Assembly: GCF_002218085.1 (NCBI RefSeq)
Contig: NZ_BDUC01000004.1
Coordinates: 341,852-405,851 of the forward strand
Length of the DNA: 64,000 nt
Origin: Tolypothrix sp. NIES-4075
GTDB taxonomy: Bacteria > Cyanobacteriota > Cyanobacteriia > Cyanobacteriales > Nostocaceae
Reading direction: 5' to 3'
Shown: positions 1 through 9,286 of the stretch, piece after piece
Numbering within the stretch: position 1 is the first letter of the stretch
Layout of the letters: every line of letters starts with the position of its first letter
Made by a program: the position numbers and the translations under genes
Notes under the pieces: model-generated
What the model was told of the DNA's origin: nothing
What the model saw: the letters and a program-made list of their open reading frames with translations, nothing else
Databases searched by the model: none

Positions 1-483
1 TTTGTGATTTTACCCCCCGCATGACCAAATTTTGAACCATAGCGTGACCAAAGGTTAACGTAATTTCAAGCTTTTAAGCCAATCAACAACCTAACTTTAT
101 GAATCAAATTATGCCCGCGTGTTTTAAATGTGAACCATAATGCGACCAAAAGTCGCCGGTACACCGCCTTGAAAAGGCGGTGCCTGCGGCGACCACCTTC
201 CGTGGTTTTATTTTTGGATTTGGCAAAAAATGCAGAGCAAGACACACTAAAATCAATCGAAAATTTTCAACTTTCGGTCAAAATATGATTCAAAACGTCC
301 ACTGCGGTGGTTCAAAAATATGTTTAGCCAAAAATTGAGTGATAAGCGCGATCGCATCTCTACTCAGTTTTAAAAGCTCTGTTCGCCGCCTGCGTACAAA
401 TGAACTATAAAAGCCTTGTTGCAATTCGTACTTGATAATTGAAGTTTTTTAACTCAACTTATAATTTTGAACTATATGTTGTC
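1..483. other. motif-rich spacer without a recognisable gene
   Basis: No convincing gene. Copies of a motif containing TGAACCATA followed by GACCAAA lie near 34-55 and 130-151. Inverted versions (TATGrTTCAAA, often with GGTCA before it) lie near 275-296, 303-321 and 524-537. A GC-rich hairpin (CACCGCCTT / AAGGCGGTG) lies near 161-181 and a small one (ACCAC / GTGGT) near 191-206. The opposed orientation of the motifs recalls protein-binding sites at the ends of a mobile element, but I recognise no specific family. Confidence 0.4.
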
Positions 484-759
484 CTAAATGATGCCTGAAG
501 TATGTCGTGACCGTTTAGACAAAATATGGTTCAAGTCACACGAGCAGACAAATAATTCGCCATTGGCGTTTCGCACCATTTGCATTGACAATATTAAAGC
601 ACCTAGTCCAGAGCTATCAACAAACTTTATATCTTTGAGGTCTATTAGGACAATATCGACTTTCTTCGCTACAATTTCACTAACTTCGCGAGATAGTTGA
701 TTGCCCTTAACACTGTCTAAAATACCGGAGGGTTCAATTACTTTTACACGAGAATTCAT
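484..759 (-). pseudogene. STAS-domain protein (anti-sigma-antagonist type), C-terminus replaced
   Basis: The conserved start is the ATG at 757-759; the longer reading frame upstream only translates STRR repeats. About 73 residues match a STAS fold, with the phosphorylatable Ser of the DSSGLGAL signature and the preceding VLIDLKDI strand. STAS proteins of this kind work in partner-switching modules with a kinase and a PP2C phosphatase. After LFVCS the expected last 30 or so residues (alpha helix and ELT...VF strand) are missing and replaced by 18 unrelated residues that run into the motif array of 1-540. It lies downstream of hmpE on the same strand, separated by repeats and an IS. It is probably a truncated gene; function is uncertain. 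Confidence 0.6.
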
Positions 760-778
760 CGCAAAAATGGTAATTGCT

Positions 779-950
779 AATTGGGAATTGGGAATTGGGA
801 ATTGGGCATTGGGCATTGGGAATTGGGCATTGAGCATTGAGAATCGGATAAATTCTTCCTTGTCTCCTTGTCTTTTTGTCCCATGCCCCATGCCCATTCC
901 CCATGCCCATTCCCCATGCCCTATGCCCCATGCCCATTTCCCATTCCCGA
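779..950. repeat. STRR-type heptamer repeats
   Basis: Runs of TTGGGAA / TTGGGCA units followed, on the other side of a short unique stretch, by CCCCATG / CCCATTC units. These match the short tandemly repeated repetitive (STRR) heptamers known from filamentous cyanobacteria. The two halves are mutually complementary and could form a long hairpin. Confidence 0.85.
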
Positions 951-960
951 TTCCAAGTTT

Positions 961-1942
961 AATTAACGTGAGCTCGGGTTAAGATTAGGCGGCAGAAAGC
1001 AAATTGTGATCGATGGCGATCGCGGGCTTCTTAGGTTGGTGGCAGTAGGCGATTAAACCGCAGACGATGTTGACTAGGCAGTTAACAGGTGATCGGTGAC
1101 GGGAATGCTCAATCTGGGAAATGTTCTTCAACTGGTCAATGATGGTCTCAATGATCGAGCGTTTTCTGAGCAACAGGCGATCGCTTAACGACATAAAGCG
1201 ATTTTTCATGTTACGTTTGAGCTTGGTGATCAGTTGTATCCCAACACTCTCCAACAATTGTTTTGCTAATTTTTGAGAGACATAGCCCAAGGAGCGCAAA
1301 TACTTTGCCGAATAGCATTTGCAGCAATTTGGGTACGGGGGTACGGTCATCGGTATTTCCTGGAGTCAGCACAACATTCAGCAATTCTCCATGCTCATTC
1401 ACTACTAAATGAAGTTTGAAGCCAAAGAACCAATCAACTGAAGTTTTGCCGCGTGCAGCCAGATTTTGGAAGACCCGATGTTGATTAATTCGGCGATTGT
1501 GACAGACTTTGAGACTGGTAGAATCCAAAAAACTGATGCCCGTACAGGAGCCAAAGCAGGAGCGCAGATAAGCACACAATGGCAACAGTGTACTGGGCAT
1601 CCATTCTACAAAGCGATGGTAGCTGACCAAACCGGGGAAGTATGCCTGCCACTGAACCTGTACTTTATCCTGGAAGTAAGCTTTGAAATTCCTGTAACAA
1701 GACTGATGAAAGCCGATCATAATCGTCATAATCTCGCTTAAACACAGACTGCGATCGCGCTTTCTTTTTTGCAGACCATTACCCAACAGTTGGCGCTCCC
1801 ACTGTGGTTCAAAGGTTTGAAGAAGTCATCGACACAACAGAATAGTTCTTCTAGAGTAAACATGGGGCAAGCAGATGGATGAAAATTTAGCACTTTCAGC
1901 CTATCTACTTTCCCCCTTTCTTATCCCGAACTCACGTTAATT
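961..1942 (-). mobile_element. IS982-family insertion sequence, decayed
   Basis: Inverted repeats of 23 bp at 961-983 and 1920-1942 (reading inward AATTAACGTGAG, then C/T, TCGGG, T/A, TAAG) differ at two positions and enclose a single transposase gene. TAATTA adjoins both ends and may be the target duplication, although being palindromic it could also belong to the repeats. The transposase is frameshifted twice, so the copy should not be active by itself. It sits exactly at the end of hmpE. Confidence 0.85.
985..1863 (-). pseudogene. IS982-family transposase, two frameshifts
   Basis: The reading frame starts at ATG 1861-1863 (MFTLEELFCCVDDFF), shifts near 1817 where one C seems lost, continues through the middle part with the FLDSTSLKVC and GFKLHLVVNEHGE blocks, and shifts again near 1293-1300 (about one extra base) just before the GYVSQKLAKQLL block. 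The last frame carries the IS982-typical IIETIIDQLKNISQIEHSRH region and ends at 985. The catalytic DDE core is thus divided between frames. No slippery sequence obvious enough to suggest programmed frameshifting was seen at either point. Confidence 0.85.
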
Positions 1943-4900
1943 AGATGATGCTGCCTCTGCCATACGAAAGATCATTTGCTCTAAAGTTCGCAACAATTCT
2001 TGCTCATTGTAAGGTTTAGAAAAGTAGGCTCGCGCACCCAATTGCAATGCCAGTTGTCGATGTTTATCACTACTGCGAGATGTTAACATCGCAATTGGTA
2101 TGTTTTTCATTTCATTGTTTGATTTAATACGACCTAAAAAGCCGTAACCATCAATGCGCGGCATTTCGATATCACAAATCACTGCTTGAACTTGCAAGCC
2201 ACTATTAAGTTTTTCCAAAGCATCTTGACCATCTTTCGCCTGTTCTACTTGATACCCTCCTTTTTCGAGAGTCAGAGCCAAAAAGCGCCGGACATTTATT
2301 GAGTCATCTACGATCAAAATAGTGCCTTTTTGGTTATCAGGCGGCGGCAAAATTGCTTTATCATCATTAGGTACGAGGAAGGCAGTTTTTAATTTTGTTG
2401 ATGGCAATTTATTAGTTTTAGGTGTGCGCTGATTAGTGGCAATCCAATACAATAACTCGTTGGCATTAACTAAAGCTACTACCCGACCATCACCAAGAAT
2501 TGTACAGTTGCTAAAACCATTAGGCAAAGGTATATTTCCCTCAACTTGGCGGATGGCAACTTCTTGTTCACCCCAACAACGGTCTATTTGCACTGCTGCT
2601 GGCTGGTTGTTACCTTTGATGATTAACACATTGGCAGCATTAATCGCCGGGGCAGTTTCTAAATCTGGGCTATTATAACGGGGGCAATTAAATTCTAAGT
2701 GCTGTCCTAGGCGAATCAAAGGCAACATAGTTCCTTGCCAATTGATAACTTCGCTACCAGCCATTGGAAAAACTTGATCGTTTTGCAGTAAGAATATTTC
2801 CAAAACTACATCTGTGGGAAATGCCAATAGCATTCGATTACTTTCTACCAGCAGTACTCGTGCTACAGAGAGTGTAAACGGCACTGACATGGTGATAGTG
2901 GTTCCAACCCCAGGAACTGTATCAACTTTGACATCTCCCCGGATTTGTTTCAGGTTGTTGCGAACCACATCCATACCGACACCGCGACCGGATAATGTTG
3001 TAACTTGGTCGGAGGTGCTAAATCCTGGTTCAAAAATGAGCGATAACAGTTCTTCATCACTAGCTTGTGCCAGAAGAGTTGCATCTAAACCCATAGCTGC
3101 GGCACGATCGCGAATTTTATCTAAGGACATGCCACGACCATCATCACGCATAGTAATGATTGTACGATTACTGCGGTGAGTGGCTTTAATTTCAATCAAT
3201 GCTTGTTCTGGTTTACCAGCAGCTTTACGGGTATCTGAATCTTCAATGCCATGATCGAAAGCATTTCTTAAGAGGTGCATTAAAGGATCGTTTAAAGCTT
3301 CTAAAATGCTGCGTTCAATTAAAGTGTTGCCACCTTCAACTTTCAACTGGACATTTTTGCCATATTCTACATTCATGTCGCGCAAAGCTCTGGGAAAGCG
3401 ATCGAGTAAATCTGATAACGGACGCATCCGTATTTGTGTAAGCTTTGTTTGTAAATGCTTTGATGTTTTGTTTAGCTTTCTGGCAAATTGATCTGTATCG
3501 TCAACACTCAGTTGAATATCAGTTGTGACTTCTTGTACTTGAACAATGGTTTCCATTACCTCTTGCGACAATAGGCTTAATTCGTTATAGCGATCCATTT
3601 CTAAGGCATCGAATCCCCGATCTTGGTGGGGTGAATAGTCGCTATCGTCAAATGCAAAGTTGTCTGAATTGCCATTACCTGGATATGTTAACGATGGTGA
3701 ATTAGATGGTACTCCAGCATGAGTAGTAATTTTGTCGTATGCTGTGCGTAGTTCCTGATTTTCTCGCTCTAAAATATGCACTCGCTGGCTAAGATTACGT
3801 ATGAGTTTGCGTAATCTTTCCATTTGCAAGTTTAGTCCATTACGCTGGATAATTAGTTCCCCAAATAAATCATTAATTTGCTCAAGTTGTTTGCTGGGAA
3901 CTCTAACTGTATTTTCATGAACTTCGCGGTCTTTGCCAACTCCAATTGGCTCTGCTTTGCGTTCAACGAATTTGTAATCGGTGGCTGAAAATTCTCTAGA
4001 AACTACTACGTTTGGTGGCTCGTAAACAGTAGCATTGTCGATAATTTCTGCTTCCAAAGATTCAAAACCTGCGGCAATTATTTCTGGATTTAGCCAAGCT
4101 TCTTCCGTGTCTTCTGTTTCTAAAAGATTGGATTCTACTATTTCTGCATCTTTATTATGAGATTTTACCGGATCGCTTGCAAGAAACTCAGCTAAAGCCT
4201 CTTGTACATCTTTATTATGAGATTTTACCGGATCGCTTGCAAGAAACTCAGCTAGAGCCTCTTGTACATTTTGATCGTGAGATTCTACCGCATCGCTTGC
4301 GAGAAACTCAGCTAGAGCTTCTTGTACATCTTGATCGTGAGATTCTACCGCATCGCTTGCGAGAAACTCAGCTAAAGCCTCTTGTACATCTTGATCGTGA
4401 GATTCTACCGCATCGCTTGCAAGAAACTCAGCTAAAGCCTCTTGTACATTTTGATCGTGAGATTCTACCGCATCGCTTGCGAGAAACTCAGCTAGAGCTT
4501 CTTCTGTGGATAGCAGATCCACATTCGCATAATTGGCAAGTGCGATCGCCTCAACTTCGATATCTGTAGGTAAACTATCTTGTTGATTTGTCAGCACCAA
4601 AGCTTGCGATCGCCGCCATGCTTGCAATGCTAACCGAGCAATTTGTTCAACTTCGGTATCCGTAACGGTAGCTGCTATGTGATGCGTTATTGACTCACAA
4701 AGCTGGGTAAAAGCTGGTAATTGCAACATTTCTCCTAAACCGCCCAATTCAGCTGCCATGATGGCAACTTCTTCTCGCAAGCAAGGTTGTTGACTATCTG
4801 CCAACACAGATTCTAGACGTTGCAAACATCCTTCTACTTCTGTCTCAAAAAGCAAAGGTATAATATCTTGCCCTTCATCTGCGGAAAGTATGGTTGAGGC

Positions 4901-5326
4901 ATCTTCTGGGGTGGGATCGCCCAGGCGATCGTGCAGTTCTTCAAAAACTGGATAACAAAAAGTTGCTAACCAATCATCCTCAACCACATTACCCTCTGAC
5001 AGCAATTCCACTATCTGACGCAGCCAATCTACGCCAGATAGCAGCAAGCTTTGTAATTGCGTGTCAATTTCTAAAGAGTTTTTTCGCGTCTTTAAGACTT
5101 TAAAAGAATCTTCTAAACGGTGAGCCAGATCGCTTAGGGCACGAAACCCCATCATCCCCGCGCCACCTTTGATAGAATGAGCAGCTCTCAGTGCGGCATT
5201 AATTTTATCTAATTCGATGCGGTTGGTTGCGTTGATTTCTAGCAATACTTCTTCTAAAGTATTGAGATAATCTGTTGCTTCTTCCAAAAACTGCATCTGG
5301 ATTTCAAGTTCTTTATCCTTTGACAT
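1937..5326 (-). CDS. hmpE: hybrid CheA-type histidine kinase HmpE (PilL-like)
   Basis: Central kinase of the hmp/pil chemotaxis-like system controlling type IV pilus motility in hormogonia. 1129 residues: N-terminal Hpt with phosphorylatable His50 in AAHSIKGGAGMMGF; an acidic linker with six copies of a 20-residue repeat (about 275-394); a coiled coil; dimerisation; CheA-type ATPase with the N box (LLRNAFDHGIED) and GRGVGMDVV; a CheW-like domain; and a C-terminal receiver (about 1005-1125, acceptor Asp in VICDIEMP). It is last of five genes in the order known for Nostoc hmpA-E, 103 bp after hmpD. The stop codon lies inside the IS982 inverted repeat, so transcription continues into the IS. Confidence 0.92.
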   Translation of the reverse strand: MSKDKELEIQMQFLEEATDYLNTLEEVLLEINATNRIELDKINAALRAAHSIKGGAGMMGFRALSDLAHRLEDSFKVLKTRKNSLEIDTQLQSLLLSGVDWLRQIVELLSEGNVVEDDWLATFCYPVFEELHDRLGDPTPEDASTILSADEGQDIIPLLFETEVEGCLQRLESVLADSQQPCLREEVAIMAAELGGLGEMLQLPAFTQLCESITHHIAATVTDTEVEQIARLALQAWRRSQALVLTNQQDSLPTDIEVEAIALANYANVDLLSTEEALAEFLASDAVESHDQNVQEALAEFLASDAVESHDQDVQEALAEFLASDAVESHDQDVQEALAEFLASDAVESHDQNVQEALAEFLASDPVKSHNKDVQEALAEFLASDPVKSHNKDAEIVESNLLETEDTEEAWLNPEIIAAGFESLEAEIIDNATVYEPPNVVVSREFSATDYKFVERKAEPIGVGKDREVHENTVRVPSKQLEQINDLFGELIIQRNGLNLQMERLRKLIRNLSQRVHILERENQELRTAYDKITTHAGVPSNSPSLTYPGNGNSDNFAFDDSDYSPHQDRGFDALEMDRYNELSLLSQEVMETIVQVQEVTTDIQLSVDDTDQFARKLNKTSKHLQTKLTQIRMRPLSDLLDRFPRALRDMNVEYGKNVQLKVEGGNTLIERSILEALNDPLMHLLRNAFDHGIEDSDTRKAAGKPEQALIEIKATHRSNRTIITMRDDGRGMSLDKIRDRAAAMGLDATLLAQASDEELLSLIFEPGFSTSDQVTTLSGRGVGMDVVRNNLKQIRGDVKVDTVPGVGTTITMSVPFTLSVARVLLVESNRMLLAFPTDVVLEIFLLQNDQVFPMAGSEVINWQGTMLPLIRLGQHLEFNCPRYNSPDLETAPAINAANVLIIKGNNQPAAVQIDRCWGEQEVAIRQVEGNIPLPNGFSNCTILGDGRVVALVNANELLYWIATNQRTPKTNKLPSTKLKTAFLVPNDDKAILPPPDNQKGTILIVDDSINVRRFLALTLEKGGYQVEQAKDGQDALEKLNSGLQVQAVICDIEMPRIDGYGFLGRIKSNNEMKNIPIAMLTSRSSDKHRQLALQLGARAYFSKPYNEQELLRTLEQMIFRMAEAASSN
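4146..4505. repeat. six 60-bp tandem repeats inside hmpE
   Basis: Six successive 60-bp units encode EALAEFLASD followed by (A/P)V(E/K)SH(D/N)(Q/K)(N/D)(V/A)(Q/E). Two upstream-strand copies differ from the other four at the PVKSHNK part, so the array has both old and recent duplications. The repeat number keeps the frame and changes only linker length between Hpt and the kinase core. Confidence 0.95.
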
Positions 5327-5429
5327 ATGGCTAATGGCTAATAGTTAATAGCTAATTGCCAATGGCTAATCGCTAATCGCTAATGGTTAATTATAAAAAG
5401 TAATAGCAATTAGCAATTAGCAATTAGCG

Positions 5430-8267
5430 TTAATCCACTTTGAAGGTTTCAACAGTTTCCTGTAACTCTTGGGAAATCACCGCAGTTTGTTGCAAAGATT
5501 CAGAAACTTGCCGCGAAGAATAGCTCGTGCGCTCTGATACCTTGGCAATTTCTCTCATCAAGTGGCTGACAGTTTGCGAGGTTTCTACCTGCGATGTGGT
5601 AGCGGTGGAAATCGACTGCACCAAAGAATCAATTTGGCGGGAAACATCCAAAATTTGACTCAAGCTGTGTTTAGCATCTTCTACTATTTGGGTTCCTTCT
5701 ACAACTTGAGCGGTTCCCACTTCCATCGCTTGCACAACTTCGCTAGTTTCTCTTTGAATGTTCTCGACAATTTGTTCAATTTCTTTTGTTGCCGCTGCAC
5801 TTCGGGCAGCTAATTCGCCTACTTCTTCGGCAACTACAGCAAAACCTTGACCTTCTTCGCCGGCACGCGCTGCTTCTATGCCGGCGTTGATGGCGAGTAA
5901 GTTGGTTTGCATGGCGATTTGATTAATCAAAGATACCACGCGGGAAATTTGTTGGGTAGATTCTCCCAAACGCTTGACTTTTTTCGCTGTTTCGCCTACT
6001 GTTTCCCGCAATTTTAGGATATTTTGCACTGTCATATCCATTGCTTTGCCGCTCTTTTTGGCGGTGTGCGAAGCATTTTGAGCAACATAAGCCGCTTGTT
6101 GGGCGTTTTCGGCTACATATTGTATGGAATAGGTCATTTGATCAACAGCATCTAAAGTGCGATTGATTTCTGAGGCTTGCGTAATAGCATCTTCTGCCAG
6201 TTCGCGCATCGCTCCTTGGTTAGAACCGATCGCATAATTTACTTGATAAGCCGCTTGTTTAACTTGGGTAACAATCAACCGCAAATTTTCCACGATGGAG
6301 TTGAAAAAGTCGGCGACGGTGCCAATTTCTCCGGTGGTGACATCAGCCCGCACTGTCAAATCTCCGCTGGCTGCACCTTCTACTTCCCCTAGCAGTTCAA
6401 GAAGCTGCATTTGCAAAGCTTCTTTTTGTTGGCGTTCATCTTCGGAACCTTGTTCTGCGTTGTGTCTTGCTTGTTCTACTTCTTCTAAAAGTTTTGCTTG
6501 TTCTAGGGCATAGCCAACTTGAGTGGCTACCTGCTTAAATAAATCAATTTCTGCTTGTTGCCAAAAACGGGGGCTATCGCATTGATGGGTAATCATTAAA
6601 CCCACCAATTGCCCGTCTGTAATCATCGGTGCGATTAAATTTGCCTTGACGGAAAATTTTTCCAACATTTTAATGTAACAATTTGGATTTCGCAAGCTTG
6701 GCTCTTGATAAATGTTGGCGATCGCTCGCACTCTTCCATCTTTATAAGTTTCTACATGGCTTTCCCGAAAACATGGATCGTCGATTTGCACTCCGATCAT
6801 TTTCGGATAACCGGGCGCAACCGATTCGGCAACGACCATTCCATCCCAAGTGCTACGATCAAAGTTATAGATAACTACGCGATCGCTTCTCAAGCACGAG
6901 CGAACTTCTCTCACCGCTGTTTTAAAAATATCTTCGGTTTTGAGATTTCGGCGAATCCGCAAAGTAATTTCTGTTATTATTTTTGCTCGTTCTGCATCCA
7001 GTTCTTGTTCTTTTAACAACAACTGTAATTGCTCTGCCATCAAATTAATATTTTCACCCAATTCGCCGAGTTCGTCTTCTGAGTCTATTTCTAAACGGGT
7101 AGTCAGTTCACCTTGTCCCAGCCTTGCTACTGTCTGAGTCGCATTCAAAATTGGTTGTGTGGCACGTTTCGCTAACCAAGCTGCGAGCAGAGACACTAAC
7201 AATGTTGTTAATACCGTCCCACCTAATATAGCCAGAAGTAAGTCTCTTTGCGGCGCAAATGCCGTTGCTGTATCTGTAGCCAAAATTACTTGCCATTTTA
7301 AATCTGGCAAACCGTTGAGCTTTTCGCCAGCGTAGCTAACTAGCTGTTCTTTATTGTCAATTTGGTCAACTGTTTTGAATGTGGCTTCTTTTTTTGCGGC
7401 TTGTAGGTTCGTCAAGCCAGGAAAATTTCTTCTTGCTTCTCTACCTATTTGCTTCGATTGCGAAGACACGAAAAATTTTCCAGAGGCATCAATTAAATGA
7501 TATTCTTGCTCCGCAAGAGCGTAATTTTTAATAACCTCTTCTAAATTTTTTACCGGCATCTGCGCTCTGACTATGGCGATGGTTTGCCCGGTGACAGCAT
7601 CCTTAACAGGTGCTACAGTGAAAATGCTATTTAATTTTGTAGTGTTAGATACTTGTGGCTGGCTAATGATTGGGCGATCGCTTTTTAATACAGCTTGAAA
7701 GTAATCGCGATCTCTATGGTTGGTGAGTGGTTCTCCTTGGGATTGTAAAATCGGCTCACCATTTAAGTCAAACACAGCAATGCTATCGTAGACTTTATAA
7801 CTCTCGACAATCTTGTTTAGTAGTGCTTGTTTATCTTGTTGAGTTGTAACTGACTTAACGGTGGAATTTGTCAAAATTGGCAGATTAGCCAGCACTTGAA
7901 TATCGTTATACCGTTCAATCATGAAACGGTTTACTTTGTCTGCCAAGCCTTCGGCTTCAGCTTGTTGTAGATCGGAAATTTTGTTACTAATCGATTGGCT
8001 TGCAATGTGATAAGCTAAACTACCAATACCTAATACAGGCAGCGTGCTGATAGCGATCGCCAAAACTGTAGCTTTGCTACGCAAATTGAGGCGTTTGAAA
8101 GCAGTTAAGGCACGATTTAAGGGAGAATTGGAATTTTTTGGCGATCGCACATCGCTTCTCAATCGTGGTATATTACTATCCATGATTTCCGATGAAACTT
8201 CAGACGAAATAAATGATGCTTTTTTATCAGCATCACTACTCTTAGCGGAATCAGTTTTATTAAACAT
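5430..8267 (-). CDS. hmpD: methyl-accepting chemotaxis-like protein HmpD (PilJ-like) with GAF domain
   Basis: Membrane receptor feeding HmpE through HmpC. 945 residues: about 70 cytoplasmic residues, first membrane helix (64-90), a periplasmic Cache-like sensor, second membrane helix (about 345-367), HAMP, a phytochrome-like GAF (about 440-590), a second HAMP-like segment, and the MCP signalling coiled coil with its hairpin tip (LLAINAGIEAARAGEEGQGF). The GAF keeps a Cys (C530, in NCYIKMLEKF) where cyanobacteriochromes bind bilin, but followed by Tyr rather than His. It lies 62 bp after hmpC and is co-oriented with the operon. Confidence 0.92.
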   Translation of the reverse strand: MFNKTDSAKSSDADKKASFISSEVSSEIMDSNIPRLRSDVRSPKNSNSPLNRALTAFKRLNLRSKATVLAIAISTLPVLGIGSLAYHIASQSISNKISDLQQAEAEGLADKVNRFMIERYNDIQVLANLPILTNSTVKSVTTQQDKQALLNKIVESYKVYDSIAVFDLNGEPILQSQGEPLTNHRDRDYFQAVLKSDRPIISQPQVSNTTKLNSIFTVAPVKDAVTGQTIAIVRAQMPVKNLEEVIKNYALAEQEYHLIDASGKFFVSSQSKQIGREARRNFPGLTNLQAAKKEATFKTVDQIDNKEQLVSYAGEKLNGLPDLKWQVILATDTATAFAPQRDLLLAILGGTVLTTLLVSLLAAWLAKRATQPILNATQTVARLGQGELTTRLEIDSEDELGELGENINLMAEQLQLLLKEQELDAERAKIITEITLRIRRNLKTEDIFKTAVREVRSCLRSDRVVIYNFDRSTWDGMVVAESVAPGYPKMIGVQIDDPCFRESHVETYKDGRVRAIANIYQEPSLRNPNCYIKMLEKFSVKANLIAPMITDGQLVGLMITHQCDSPRFWQQAEIDLFKQVATQVGYALEQAKLLEEVEQARHNAEQGSEDERQQKEALQMQLLELLGEVEGAASGDLTVRADVTTGEIGTVADFFNSIVENLRLIVTQVKQAAYQVNYAIGSNQGAMRELAEDAITQASEINRTLDAVDQMTYSIQYVAENAQQAAYVAQNASHTAKKSGKAMDMTVQNILKLRETVGETAKKVKRLGESTQQISRVVSLINQIAMQTNLLAINAGIEAARAGEEGQGFAVVAEEVGELAARSAAATKEIEQIVENIQRETSEVVQAMEVGTAQVVEGTQIVEDAKHSLSQILDVSRQIDSLVQSISTATTSQVETSQTVSHLMREIAKVSERTSYSSRQVSESLQQTAVISQELQETVETFKVD

Positions 8268-8329
8268 AAAGTAATTTGCTTGAATAGGTTTATCTAAACA
8301 TCAAAAATCCGTTCTTTTAGTACTACACC

Positions 8330-8827
8330 CTAATCATTACGAAGAACCGAAGACTGGATAATTGCCTGTGCATCTAATACCAGCAAGATTTCTTTGTGTT
8401 GCACAAAGCATCCACGTAAATAGGGAACTAAACTAGATGCAACTTGTCCTATAGGAGAGTGGATTTCATCCGGCGTAAACTTGGTAGTACCTGTGATTTC
8501 TTGCACCACTAAACCCAAAAGCACTGATTCCACTCGAATAATTATCACATTGTATTGCCGCTGTCTATAATCTAGGCTTTCTAGATTCAGCATTTTTGAC
8601 AGATCAACTGCCCAAACTATTCGACTGCGCCAATTCATCAATCCCAGTACGCAAGCTGGCATACTGGGCATTGCAGCTACAGACTCAACAGAAACAATAA
8701 TCGCTTCTTGCGTGTGCTTCATGGATAATACAGCAGCCGTCTGGCGATTTAATTGAAACCTAAGATAGCCATCTCCTAAGTTATTTTGAGCTTCTTTGCC
8801 AGAAAGTATAGTCTTTGAACTATTCAT
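8330..8827 (-). CDS. hmpC: CheW-type coupling protein HmpC (PilI-like)
   Basis: 165 residues forming one CheW domain (LRFQLNRQTAAVLSM..., VLGLMNWRSRIVWAVDLSKML, LGLVVQEI). Such proteins tether the CheA kinase to the MCP array at the inner membrane. It begins 4 bp after the stop of hmpB, indicating translational coupling, and has no extra domains. Symbol by position and domain within the conserved five-gene order. Confidence 0.9.
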   Translation of the reverse strand: MNSSKTILSGKEAQNNLGDGYLRFQLNRQTAAVLSMKHTQEAIIVSVESVAAMPSMPACVLGLMNWRSRIVWAVDLSKMLNLESLDYRQRQYNVIIIRVESVLLGLVVQEITGTTKFTPDEIHSPIGQVASSLVPYLRGCFVQHKEILLVLDAQAIIQSSVLRND

Positions 8828-8831
8828 TTAT

Positions 8832-9209
8832 TCAAATCGCTACTGATTTAATTGCCCGCAGAAGTTGTTCGCGAGTATACGGCTTAGTTACATAGGCATC
8901 AGCACCTTGTCTCATTGCCCACAGTCGATCAATTTCCTGATTTTTAGAACTGCAAATCACTATCGGTACTTTTTGAGTAATGGGATTTCTTTTGAGAGAA
9001 CGACACAACTCAAACCCGCTCATTCCGGGCATTACTACATCGGTAACAATTACATCTGGCTGTTCTGACACAGCTTTTTCTAAAGCTTCTTTTGCACCAC
9101 TTGCCTTTATCACGTTGTAACCACTCTCGTTGAGATAATGGCTCATTAGTTCCAGTTCACTGGGGGAATCTTCAACAATCAGAATTGTGCCAAGCAAAGT
9201 TAGACTCAC
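8832..9209 (-). CDS. hmpB: CheY-like response regulator HmpB (PilH-like)
   Basis: 125 residues, a single receiver domain with the acidic pocket (IVEDS), acceptor Asp in VIVTDVVMPGMSG, Ser in VICSSKN and Lys in YVTKPYT. No output domain, so it acts by protein contact, presumably competing with HmpA for phosphate from HmpE. Starts 77 bp after hmpA. Confidence 0.9.
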   Translation of the reverse strand: MSLTLLGTILIVEDSPSELELMSHYLNESGYNVIKASGAKEALEKAVSEQPDVIVTDVVMPGMSGFELCRSLKRNPITQKVPIVICSSKNQEIDRLWAMRQGADAYVTKPYTREQLLRAIKSVAI

Positions 9210-9286
9210 TCCTAAATCTCCTTCAAAAGTAATTTTGGACTATTAAAGTTACTTTTTCTAATTTTTACTCCTTATTAAGTTATCAG

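Noticed and set aside
1293..1300. Programmed frameshifting in the IS982 transposase
   Set aside because: No slippery heptamer and a second unrelated frameshift in the same gene.
4146..4505. CRISPR-like regular spacing
   Set aside because: The 60-bp units are contiguous, coding and have no variable spacers.
4177..4569. Plus-strand frame with QETQLEPLVHLDREILPHRL-type repeats
   Set aside because: It is the complementary shadow of the hmpE tandem repeats.
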